The translations under genes were made by a program, and so were the position numbers. Positions 1 to 5,813 of a stretch of DNA of 7,227 nt are shown piece after piece. How positions within the stretch are numbered: the first letter of the stretch is position 1; each line of letters begins with the position of its first letter. Source of the stretch: an uncultured Collinsella sp. (GTDB lineage: Bacteria > Actinomycetota > Coriobacteriia > Coriobacteriales > Coriobacteriaceae); assembly GCA_900551205.1 (NCBI GenBank), contig URUW01000088.1, positions 1 to 7,227 of the forward strand, in the 5' to 3' direction. The notes beneath the pieces are model-generated. The model searched no databases. It saw only the letters and a list, made by a program, of their open reading frames with translations, and was not told where the DNA came from.

Positions 1-662
1 GGAACAAGCAGGCCATACTTCCAGTTGTTGTCAGCCTTGTTCTTAATCGGCAGCACCTGATAGGCCATGCGAGGACCAAGGTCACGAGCCTGGTTCATGG
101 CGAAGCCGGTGATGCCGCCCATGCCCATGCCAACGGCCCAGACAATCAGGCCGACGCAGATGGCGAGCAACAGAACGTTCTCACCAGCACGGCTAGCAGC
201 AGCAAGGATGGCGCTGATGAACACAAAGGTGCAGATGGCCTCGCAGAAGAAGTTGCGGGCATAGTTCGTACCCTCGGTGGTAGGGTTGGTCGAGAAGATG
301 TTGCGCTGAGCAATGGGATCGACGACACCTTCGGAAGCCTTGAACTCATCGGCATACATAAACCAAGCGATCACAGCACCCACAAAGCCGCCGAGCATAT
401 CGGCAAGCATGAAGGGGATGCAGTTGCCCCACGGCACCAGACCGACGATGCACTGGGCAAGCACCATAGCGGGGTTCATGCACACGGCGCCGCCAAAGAC
501 AAACAGGCAGACCGAGATGCCAAAAGACCAAGTGGTGATGGCAAACATATGGCCGGAGCCCTGATACTTGGTGCCCTTGAGCACGGTATCGCAGTGCACG
601 CCCACGCCAAAGATGATCATGAGGGCCGTTGCGCCGAATTCACAGAGGAGTTTGGTAAGCAT
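1..662 (-). CDS. larD: MIP-family aquaglyceroporin, LarD-like lactic acid/glycerol channel (3' end off window)
   Basis: This is an integral membrane channel of the aquaporin/glycerol facilitator family. It reads open from an ATG at 662 to the left edge, giving 220 residues of an expected 235-250, so only the last helix and C-terminus are missing. Several hydrophobic segments are visible. The first half-helix motif is NPA at residues 63-65 (context CMNPAMVLAQ). The second is NQA at 190-192 (context TGFAMNQARDLGPR), where the textbook motif is NPA. Trp45, Phe187 and Arg193 fall where E. coli GlpF has its Trp48/Phe200/Arg206 filter, which argues for a wide, glycerol-type pore. An in-frame TAA lies three codons upstream (671-669) and an AAGG sits 4 nt before the ATG, so the start is well fixed. 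It follows larA by 49 nt on the same strand. In Lactobacillus plantarum the lar operon encodes LarD, a lactic acid channel of this family, so that role is the best inference. A plain glycerol facilitator is the alternative. Confidence 0.88.
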   Translation of the reverse strand, partial: MLTKLLCEFGATALMIIFGVGVHCDTVLKGTKYQGSGHMFAITTWSFGISVCLFVFGGAVCMNPAMVLAQCIVGLVPWGNCIPFMLADMLGGFVGAVIAWFMYADEFKASEGVVDPIAQRNIFSTNPTTEGTNYARNFFCEAICTFVFISAILAAASRAGENVLLLAICVGLIVWAVGMGMGGITGFAMNQARDLGPRMAYQVLPIKNKADNNWKYGLLV

Positions 663-688
663 AAAACCTTATCTTTCTTGTCGGTTAT

Positions 689-701
689 AAACGATTCGTT
701 T
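689..701. promoter_or_regulatory. small perfect palindrome between larA and larD
   Basis: AAACGATTCGTTT is a 6-bp perfect inverted repeat around one central base, in the 49-nt gap between the larA stop and the larD start. It could be a protein-binding site or chance. It has no GC-rich stem or T-tract, so it is not a terminator, and this agrees with larA and larD being co-transcribed. Function is not known. Confidence 0.2.
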
Positions 702-711
702 GGGCCACGCA

Positions 712-1989
712 CTAGTGCTGCGCGACAACAACACCCAGGCCATCGGGGATGACGGCTACCTTGGCATCGGCACCCTTCATCTCAAAGGCGAGCTTGAGCG
801 CCTCCTCGATAGTGTTGACCGGCGTCATGTGCATATCCTTGAGCATCTGGTGGTCGCACAGGTCGGTGACCATGATCACAGGGTGATGCGCCAGGATGCG
901 GGCAAAGATCTGGCTCGTCCACTGGTCGGGCAGAGTCTCGTCCTTGGGACGATCGATGCAGGCGCGCTCAAACTCTGCCGGATCGTTGTCGGCAATGTTG
1001 TGATAGAAGCCCTCGCCGCCGTGACCGTCGGCGCAGCCGGCGACATCGATGATCACGCCGCCCTCGGGAAGCGTGGCCTCGGCAGCGCACATGCCCTTCA
1101 CGGCCTGGTAAATGTTCTGGTCGAGGGGGTAGCCGCCGTTGGTGGTGATGGCGATATCGCACTCGACGGGCTCAACGCCGGCAAGGCTCTTCACGAACTC
1201 GCAGCCGGCCTCGTGCGCCTTGTGGATGTCGCCGGCAAAGGAGCCGATGACCTCGTGCTTGCCGTTGAGCACCACGTTGAGCACAAAGGCAAGGTGAGCC
1301 ATCTCGGCGGCGGCGAACATATCCTCGCTCACGTGGTTGTGGCACAGGTTGCCGGCACGCGAATGGGAATCGTTCACAAACTGACCGTTGTGGTTGTACA
1401 TGATGGTCTTGTAGCTAGCGATACCGGGCAGCACGGACTTACGGCTGCCAGAGAAACCGGCAAAGAAGTGCGGCTCAATAAAGCCCTCGGCAAGCAGCAG
1501 ATCGCAATCGGCAGCAATCTTGTTGATGATGCACTCGCCGCCAGAAGGCAGGGTGCCGATCTTTTTCATCATGCTGTCGTCAGTTGCGACGTGCATAACG
1601 ATTTCCTCGTTGGCAACGATGTCCTCGCCATACTTGTTGACGAGTTCCTCGTGCGTCGACGGACGGTGCATACCCGTAGCAACCAAAATACGCACGCGCG
1701 CCTCCGGCGCAGCAGTATGGATGTGATGCAGCAGAATAGGCATCGTCACACGCGAGGGAACGGGACGCGTATGGTCGGAGCTAATGATGACAATATCCTT
1801 CTTGCCAGCACAAAGCTCCTCGAGCGACGGCGAGCCATAAGGGTTGGCAAGCGACTCCTCTACCAGCTCTTCCTGCGATTTCGTAGTCTTAAACTCGTTT
1901 TGATGACCCTCCATCACACCCGCGAAGTTCTTGTCCTCGAGCTCCAGATGCAACGTCTTGTGGTCAAACGGCAGTTCACATTCAAACAT
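712..1989 (-). CDS. larA: nickel-dependent lactate racemase LarA
   Basis: This enzyme interconverts D- and L-lactate in the cytoplasm using the nickel-pincer nucleotide (NPN) cofactor. The 425 residues align over their full length with what I recall of Lactobacillus plantarum LarA (424 aa), and the key positions fall on the same numbers: Asp72 and Arg75 (SSDHTRP), His108 (ATGMHRPSTHEE), His174 (EGFIEPHFF), cofactor-binding Lys184 (FSGSRKSVLPG), His200 (MYNHNG), and Gln295/Lys298 (YQAVKGM). The substrate-pocket Trp is at 357 (PDQWTSQ). All catalytic residues seen are intact, so an active racemase is expected. A GTG at 2022 would add 11 residues, but the AGGAAGAGG Shine-Dalgarno stretch (about 2008-2000) would then lie inside the gene, and the family starts at the ATG at 1989. 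The LarD-type channel gene follows 49 nt downstream. LarB, LarC and LarE, needed to make and load NPN, are not in this window. Some LarA homologues act on other 2-hydroxy acids; the closeness to true LarA makes lactate the best call. Confidence 0.95.
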   Translation of the reverse strand: MFECELPFDHKTLHLELEDKNFAGVMEGHQNEFKTTKSQEELVEESLANPYGSPSLEELCAGKKDIVIISSDHTRPVPSRVTMPILLHHIHTAAPEARVRILVATGMHRPSTHEELVNKYGEDIVANEEIVMHVATDDSMMKKIGTLPSGGECIINKIAADCDLLLAEGFIEPHFFAGFSGSRKSVLPGIASYKTIMYNHNGQFVNDSHSRAGNLCHNHVSEDMFAAAEMAHLAFVLNVVLNGKHEVIGSFAGDIHKAHEAGCEFVKSLAGVEPVECDIAITTNGGYPLDQNIYQAVKGMCAAEATLPEGGVIIDVAGCADGHGGEGFYHNIADNDPAEFERACIDRPKDETLPDQWTSQIFARILAHHPVIMVTDLCDHQMLKDMHMTPVNTIEEALKLAFEMKGADAKVAVIPDGLGVVVAQH

Positions 1990-2110
1990 TGACGAGCGCC
2001 CTCTTCCTTTCAACTGACACACTAGTCAAACCGTTGGAAGGATACGCCGCTCACCGAAAAACACCACCGTCCACCGACTCATTAACACAACGTTCATATT
2101 TGACCCACAC

Positions 2111-2145
2111 CAAAACGGCCGCGATCCCAAACGGGACCGCGGCCG
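2111..2145 (-). terminator. GC-rich hairpin with short T run, upstream of larA
   Basis: Arms 2116-2128 and 2133-2145 form a 13-bp stem around a 4-nt loop. On the minus strand the single non-Watson-Crick position (2124 with 2137) is a G-U pair, while on the plus strand it is an A-C mismatch, so the RNA is most likely minus strand. The stem is followed by TTTT and then GG, a weak U-tract. It lies about 120 nt before the larA start codon. It may end read-through from ppc or an upstream small RNA, or act as an attenuator in a larA leader. If it terminates constitutively, larA needs a promoter in 1990-2110, and I see no convincing one there. Confidence 0.6.
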
Positions 2146-2164
2146 CCTGTCAATGGCACTATGG

Positions 2165-2223
2165 ACAGGATGGCTTACACAGCGCAGAGACACACATCAA
2201 TCCTGTGGCATGCGCGCGTAAGC
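2165..2223 (-). other. crossing inverted repeats (pseudoknot-like) in the region upstream of larA
   Basis: ACAGGAT at 2165-2171 is the exact reverse complement of 2200-2206 (7 bp). GCTTAC at 2173-2178 is the exact reverse complement of 2218-2223 (6 bp). The second pair crosses the first, so together they would make a pseudoknot, or they are mutually exclusive helices. They lie just upstream, in the minus-strand sense, of the terminator-like hairpin at 2145-2111. I recognise no known riboswitch consensus. Short repeats of this size can arise by chance, and the strand is assigned only from the position before larA. Confidence 0.3.
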
Positions 2224-2342
2224 TATCTTGCATAAATACGTCAATAAAATGCATAGAATGACGCACGGGTTTCGAACCGTAACAGGGTAGCCCCATCCGG
2301 AGCGTGCATTTTTGGGAGTATTCAGCATCGCGAGATAAGTCT
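2224..2342. other. non-coding stretch, nothing firm
   Basis: No credible reading frame is seen here. The segment contains an imperfect small hairpin near 2266-2281 that resembles a tRNA T-arm, and a CGTGCA at 2303-2308 that recurs at 2451 and, inverted, at 2532-2537. AT-rich sequence at 2225-2260 could hold a promoter on either strand, but no -35/-10 pair with normal spacing is convincing. Confidence 0.25.
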
Positions 2343-2537
2343 ATAGGGCTAAAAGCCTATCGAAAGCTAGGAAGCCTCCATGGCTCTTGCCTTCTAGGCA
2401 GCATGCGGCAAGAAACCAGTCATATATGAGCATCGCCAAGGCCCAATTGTCGTGCAAAAGCATCAACAGGGACCGCGAACGTCACCTATGGTCCTATGCA
2501 TCAATCTTTAGCTGCTGAAAACTCCGTTTTTTGCACG
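2343..2537. ncRNA. candidate structured RNA or cluster of inverted repeats, strand uncertain
   Basis: Several helices can be drawn in under 200 nt: 2343-2350 with 2354-2360 (7 bp, one bulged G); 2367-2373 with 2391-2397 (7 bp, one bulged G), enclosing 2373-2376 with 2382-2385 (one base shared at the junction); 2386-2391 with 2407-2412 (6 bp, an alternative to the preceding helix); 2451-2459 with 2529-2537 (9 bp perfect), enclosing 2460-2463 with 2496-2499 and 2469-2474 with 2490-2495. A run of six T (2527-2532) follows a small AAAAC/GTTTT hairpin on the plus strand, which could end a plus-strand transcript. One G-U pair (2469/2495) also favours the plus strand. No reading frame here looks like a protein, and no named RNA family is recognised. 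Confidence 0.35.
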
Positions 2538-2592
2538 TCACCCCAAGCACCACCCTCACCCAGCGGCTGATTCACCGAAGACCTAGGACGAA

Positions 2593-2719
2593 GGGGCCCG
2601 ACGGGTTTCCCTCTGAATGCATTCCGCAGCACGAAGCCCCCTTATCCGCAGCTCCGAAGGAGCAGGATAAGGGGGCTTCAAGTGCGAGGACGCATTCAGA
2701 GGGAATCCCATCGGGTCCC
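2593..2719. repeat. 127-nt nested long palindrome after ppc
   Basis: This is a long, almost fully foldable inverted repeat centred near 2657. From outside in: 2593-2605 with 2707-2719 (11 of 13 Watson-Crick); 2607-2620 with 2692-2705 (14 bp perfect); 2629-2632 with 2682-2685; 2633-2647 with 2665-2679 (15 bp perfect); 2651-2655 with 2659-2663 around a 3-nt loop. It begins 23 nt beyond the ppc stop codon in the minus-strand sense. Neither side carries a T-tract, so it is not a standard intrinsic terminator. It may be a palindromic repeat or MITE-like element, or a 3'-end stabiliser or processing structure for ppc mRNA. I see no clear target-site duplication next to it. Confidence 0.8.
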
Positions 2720-2742
2720 GGTGAGAGCCACAGGGCTATCGA

Positions 2743-5556
2743 TTACCCCGTGTTTTGCAAACCTGCCGAGACGCCGGTCACAGTCGAAAGAATCAGGCTC
2801 ATGTACTCGGCCTTCTTCTCCTCGGCCATCTCGTCCTGGTTCATACGCACCTCGCGAAGGGCGCGAACCTGGGCGATGGACAGGGCGTCGACGTAGGGGT
2901 TGCGCACGCGGACAGCGCAGCCAAGCACGCGACGGCGCTGCAGCGGCCACTCGTCACCGACGATGGCAAGGACCCACTTACGGGTGAGCTGCATCTCGGT
3001 AAAGACCTTCTCGGACAGATCCTGGCGATCGCCCAGGTGCAGATACATCTTGGCGATGCGCTGGTCGGTCTTGGCGATCGACATCTCGATGTTGTCGATA
3101 AAGGTGCGGAAGAACGGCCACTCCTGGTAGGCAGCCTTAAGCTGGTCAAGATCGCCCAGCTGCTCGCAGGCGGTGCCCAGGCCGTACCAAGCAGCCAGGT
3201 TAATGCGAGCCTGGCTCCAGCTGAAGATCCACGGAATGGTACGCAGGTCGTCGAGCGACTTGGCACCCAGACCGCGCTTGGCCGGGCGCGAGCCGATCGG
3301 CAGCAGACCGACCTCGGTCAGCGGCGTCACGGTCGAGAACCACGGAGTAAAGTCCTCGGTGTTCAGCAGGTCCAGATAGCGCTCGTGGCTTGCGGCGTTG
3401 AGCTTCTCGGCCATATCCCAAAACTTCTGCGTGGTCTCGGTGTTGGTCTTCTCGACGCTCGGGGCCGACTGCAAAAGCGTTGCGGCGGCAACGGACTCAA
3501 CATGGCGCTGAGCCAGCGTGCGGTTACCGTAACGGGCAAAGATGACCTCGCCCTGCTCGGTGAGCTTAAAGAAGCAGTTGACCGAACCCTTGGGCTGCGC
3601 CAGCACGGCCTTATTGGCCGGGCCGCCGCCACGGCCCACGGCACCGCCGCGACCGTGCATGAGCACCAGGTCGATATCGTTCTTCTCGGCCCACTTGGCA
3701 ATGCGCTCCTGCGCGGAGTGCAGCGCGAGCATGGCCGTGGTAGGACCGGCATCCTTGGAGGAGTCGGAATAGCCCAGCATGACCTCCATGCGGCGGTTGG
3801 TCTGGGCAAGGCGCTTCTGCACCACGGGCAGCGTAAGCATCTGGTCGAGCACGTCGACGCAGCCCTCGAGGTCCTCGAGCTGCTCGAACAGCGGGATCAC
3901 GTCGAGCTCGGGGACATCCTCCTCGTGTGCAAAGGACAGGTGGGCAAGTTCAAAGACGTCGGCCACATGCTGGGCGCTCTTGGTGAACGAGATGATGTAG
4001 CGGTGCGCCATCTTCTTGCCGTAGCGCTTTTGGATGGAGCCGATAGCGCGAAAGGTATCGATGACCTCGCGCGTCATGGGCTGCAGATCACCATGGATAC
4101 CGTTCTCGTGGATATCCTTGAGGGCGCGGGCGTGCACCACGGAGTGCTGACGGAACTCCATCTCGACCATATGGAAGCCGAAGGACTCGACCTGCCAGAT
4201 GATGGTCTGGACCGGGCCGTAGGCAGCACGGACGGCACCGCAGGCGGCCAGGGAGCGCTGAACGACACGCAGGTCATCCAGGAACTCGTCTGCACTGTGA
4301 TACATGGTGTCGGTGATACGGCGAACGGTGGCGTTCAAACGATCGGCCATGACGAGCATGACGGCGCGATGCGGCTCGTGCTCGGAGATCAGCTCGGCGC
4401 GTGCCGTGTACTGGGTACTCATCTCGACCTGATGGTTCCACAGGTTGATGAGCTCGGCAGACGGCTTGCTGTAGGTGGCCTCGAGCGTAAGGTTGCGACC
4501 GATGCGGCGGCACTTGTCCTCGAGCTTGAGCACCATGTGGGTGAAGTACTTGGCGGCGACCTCACGGCTCACCTTGGCGGTGACGTTGGGGTTACCGTCG
4601 CGGTCGGAACCGATCCAGCTGCCGGGATGGAAGAATGCCGGGCACAGCGGCGGCACGGTACCGGCCTTATCACCCAGCACCCAGTCGTCAAAGCGACGAT
4701 AGATGACGGGGATAACGTCGAACAGCGTGTTGTCGAAGATGTCGATGATGGTATCGGCTTCCTCGACCGGCGTGGGCTTCTTGAGCGCGATGGGGCTCGT
4801 ACGCACCAAGGCGTCGATCTCCTGCAGCATATGGCGCTCGTTCTCCACCAGGTCGGAGCCGCCCAGACGCGGACGCTCCTCCAGCAGGTTGGAGATACGA
4901 CGAATCTTGCCCTCGACGGCCTTACGACGGGCCTCGGTGGGATGTGCGGTAAAGACAGGGTGGAACTCGAGCTTGCCGAGCAGCTCGTTGGCGCCCTCGA
5001 CACCCATCTCGTTTACCAACTGGTGATAGGCGACGGTGAGTTCGTTGGCGGGATCGACCTCGGTATCGGTCGATGCGCCGGCCTCGCGCTCGCGCAGCTG
5101 CGCCACACGGTAGTTCTCCTCCGACAAGTTTGCCAGATGGAAGAAGCTCGTAAAGGCGCGGACAATGACCTGCTGCTTATCGAGCGGCAGGCTGTCGATC
5201 AGATCGACGACCTCACGAAATGCCACGGCGGTGGGCTCGTCGGCAGTGGGCACGCCCTGCTCGTCAACGGACTCGTCGGCAGCGCGGGTACCGGGGTTGC
5301 CAGCATTGGCCACAATCTCGGCTGTCAAAATCTTGTCGAACAGGTCCGCGATCTCGGGATCATACTCGCTAAGCACACGACGTTCCAGGCGCAAGAACAG
5401 CACCAGATTGTCGCGCAGCTCCTCGGGGATCTCGATCTCGGCGAGACGCTCCTTGGACTCGGCATTCGAGCCGATTCGGTTAACGAGGCGGTTGACCACG
5501 GCAGCGACGCGCGCCGCGGCTTCGGGTACAGACTGGTTGCTTAGGTTCTCAGCCAC
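2743..5556 (-). CDS. ppc: phosphoenolpyruvate carboxylase
   Basis: This cytoplasmic enzyme makes oxaloacetate from PEP and bicarbonate, replenishing the C4 acids used for amino acid synthesis and reductive succinate formation. From the GTG at 5556 the protein has 937 residues, longer than E. coli Ppc (883), partly through a hydrophilic stretch around residues 87-110. Family signatures are intact: FTAHPTE with catalytic His205; GSWIGSDRDGNP at about 312-323; YSDSSKDAG with Lys601; HGRGGAVGRGGGP from His634; and the terminal QNTG, whose Asn matches the E. coli aspartate-inhibitor ligand, so feedback by aspartate is plausible. The start is ambiguous. An ATG at 5568 adds MGGN, but the strong AAGGAGG (5576-5570) is only 1 nt from it. 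The GTG at 5556 has GGAGG (5565-5561) 4 nt away plus the stronger site 13 nt away, so I prefer GTG. The gene has its own -10 box (5606-5601) and appears monocistronic. Confidence 0.96.
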   Translation of the reverse strand: MAENLSNQSVPEAAARVAAVVNRLVNRIGSNAESKERLAEIEIPEELRDNLVLFLRLERRVLSEYDPEIADLFDKILTAEIVANAGNPGTRAADESVDEQGVPTADEPTAVAFREVVDLIDSLPLDKQQVIVRAFTSFFHLANLSEENYRVAQLREREAGASTDTEVDPANELTVAYHQLVNEMGVEGANELLGKLEFHPVFTAHPTEARRKAVEGKIRRISNLLEERPRLGGSDLVENERHMLQEIDALVRTSPIALKKPTPVEEADTIIDIFDNTLFDVIPVIYRRFDDWVLGDKAGTVPPLCPAFFHPGSWIGSDRDGNPNVTAKVSREVAAKYFTHMVLKLEDKCRRIGRNLTLEATYSKPSAELINLWNHQVEMSTQYTARAELISEHEPHRAVMLVMADRLNATVRRITDTMYHSADEFLDDLRVVQRSLAACGAVRAAYGPVQTIIWQVESFGFHMVEMEFRQHSVVHARALKDIHENGIHGDLQPMTREVIDTFRAIGSIQKRYGKKMAHRYIISFTKSAQHVADVFELAHLSFAHEEDVPELDVIPLFEQLEDLEGCVDVLDQMLTLPVVQKRLAQTNRRMEVMLGYSDSSKDAGPTTAMLALHSAQERIAKWAEKNDIDLVLMHGRGGAVGRGGGPANKAVLAQPKGSVNCFFKLTEQGEVIFARYGNRTLAQRHVESVAAATLLQSAPSVEKTNTETTQKFWDMAEKLNAASHERYLDLLNTEDFTPWFSTVTPLTEVGLLPIGSRPAKRGLGAKSLDDLRTIPWIFSWSQARINLAAWYGLGTACEQLGDLDQLKAAYQEWPFFRTFIDNIEMSIAKTDQRIAKMYLHLGDRQDLSEKVFTEMQLTRKWVLAIVGDEWPLQRRRVLGCAVRVRNPYVDALSIAQVRALREVRMNQDEMAEEKKAEYMSLILSTVTGVSAGLQNTG

Positions 5557-5560
5557 GTTT

Positions 5561-5576
5561 CCTCCCATTCCTCCTT
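5561..5576 (-). promoter_or_regulatory. double ribosome-binding site that decides the ppc start
   Basis: Two Shine-Dalgarno sequences occur in tandem: AAGGAGG (5576-5570) and GGGAGG (5566-5561). The first abuts the ATG at 5568, too close for normal initiation. The second lies 4 nt before the GTG at 5556. The ATG overlaps the second site, so the GTG is the likelier initiator. Confidence 0.5.
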
Positions 5577-5600
5577 CTATGCACGTAACATGCGGTATCC

Positions 5601-5606
5601 ATTATA
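5601..5606 (-). promoter_or_regulatory. -10 box of the ppc promoter
   Basis: A perfect TATAAT reads on the minus strand about 45 nt before the GTG start, which would put the transcript start near 5594 and give a short leader of roughly 38 nt. No good -35 hexamer sits 16-18 nt upstream. The bases before it (GTGCC) resemble those before the hisS -10 box. Confidence 0.6.
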
Positions 5607-5716
5607 GGCACTCGGCAAAAACTTTCGGAGCTGATTGCGCTTTACCACACAAAAGTATTTTCTGCATTGCAAGGGTTTTTGCCCCAAATGGTCGTATTTC
5701 TCGGTGGACGGCATAT

Positions 5717-5756
5717 GCAAACGGGGGCATTCCGCATAAATGCGAAACACCCCCGT
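5717..5756 (-). terminator. hairpin terminator of hisS
   Basis: Arms 5721-5736 and 5741-5756 pair over 16 consecutive positions on the minus strand when three G-U pairs are allowed, around a 4-nt loop. On the plus strand the same three positions are A-C mismatches, so the structure belongs to the minus-strand RNA. It starts 57 nt past the hisS stop codon. The stem is followed by only a short T run, so termination may be imperfect. Confidence 0.7.
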
Positions 5757-5813
5757 AACAATCGCTCTCCATGAGCAGGGCACGTTAGCAGGCCCGCAGC
5801 TCAAAAAGATGCG

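Noticed and set aside
700..1992. Long plus-strand open frame (430 codons) antisense to larA
   Set aside because: The product is an unstructured-looking Val/Leu/Gly/His-rich translation with no family resemblance, and the opposite strand encodes a clear LarA. It is a codon-bias shadow.
1989..2261. Plus-strand open frame of 90 codons upstream of larA
   Set aside because: It reads through the terminator-like hairpin, shows no protein-like pattern and lacks a good Shine-Dalgarno site.
2262..2300. Possible tRNA or tmRNA end on the minus strand (GGTTCGAAACC)
   Set aside because: Placing TTCGAAA as a T-loop leaves only two pairs in the T-stem, and no acceptor, anticodon arm or CCA fits. No second tmRNA end is found.
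2340..2412. Resemblance to a c-di-GMP-I riboswitch (GAAA-loop hairpin followed by AAGCC)
   Set aside because: The conserved GACGCAAAGCC core is missing its first half, and the second helix arm does not fit the consensus.
2465..2480. T-box-like AGGGACCGCG on the plus strand
   Set aside because: It lacks the TGG of the conserved AGGGTGGNACCGCG box, and no synthetase or amino acid gene follows on that strand.
2531..2896. Plus-strand open frame of 121 codons over the palindrome and the ppc 3' end
   Set aside because: It is made of palindrome sequence and antisense ppc codons, with no ribosome-binding site or family resemblance.
2755..5544. 929-codon plus-strand open frame antisense to ppc
   Set aside because: It is striking in length, but the product resembles no protein family and ppc is unmistakable on the other strand. 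The same effect is seen over larA and hisS, as expected from GC-rich third positions.
5577..5804. Minus-strand open frame of 75 codons between hisS and ppc
   Set aside because: It covers the hisS terminator and the ppc -10 box and shows no protein-like pattern.
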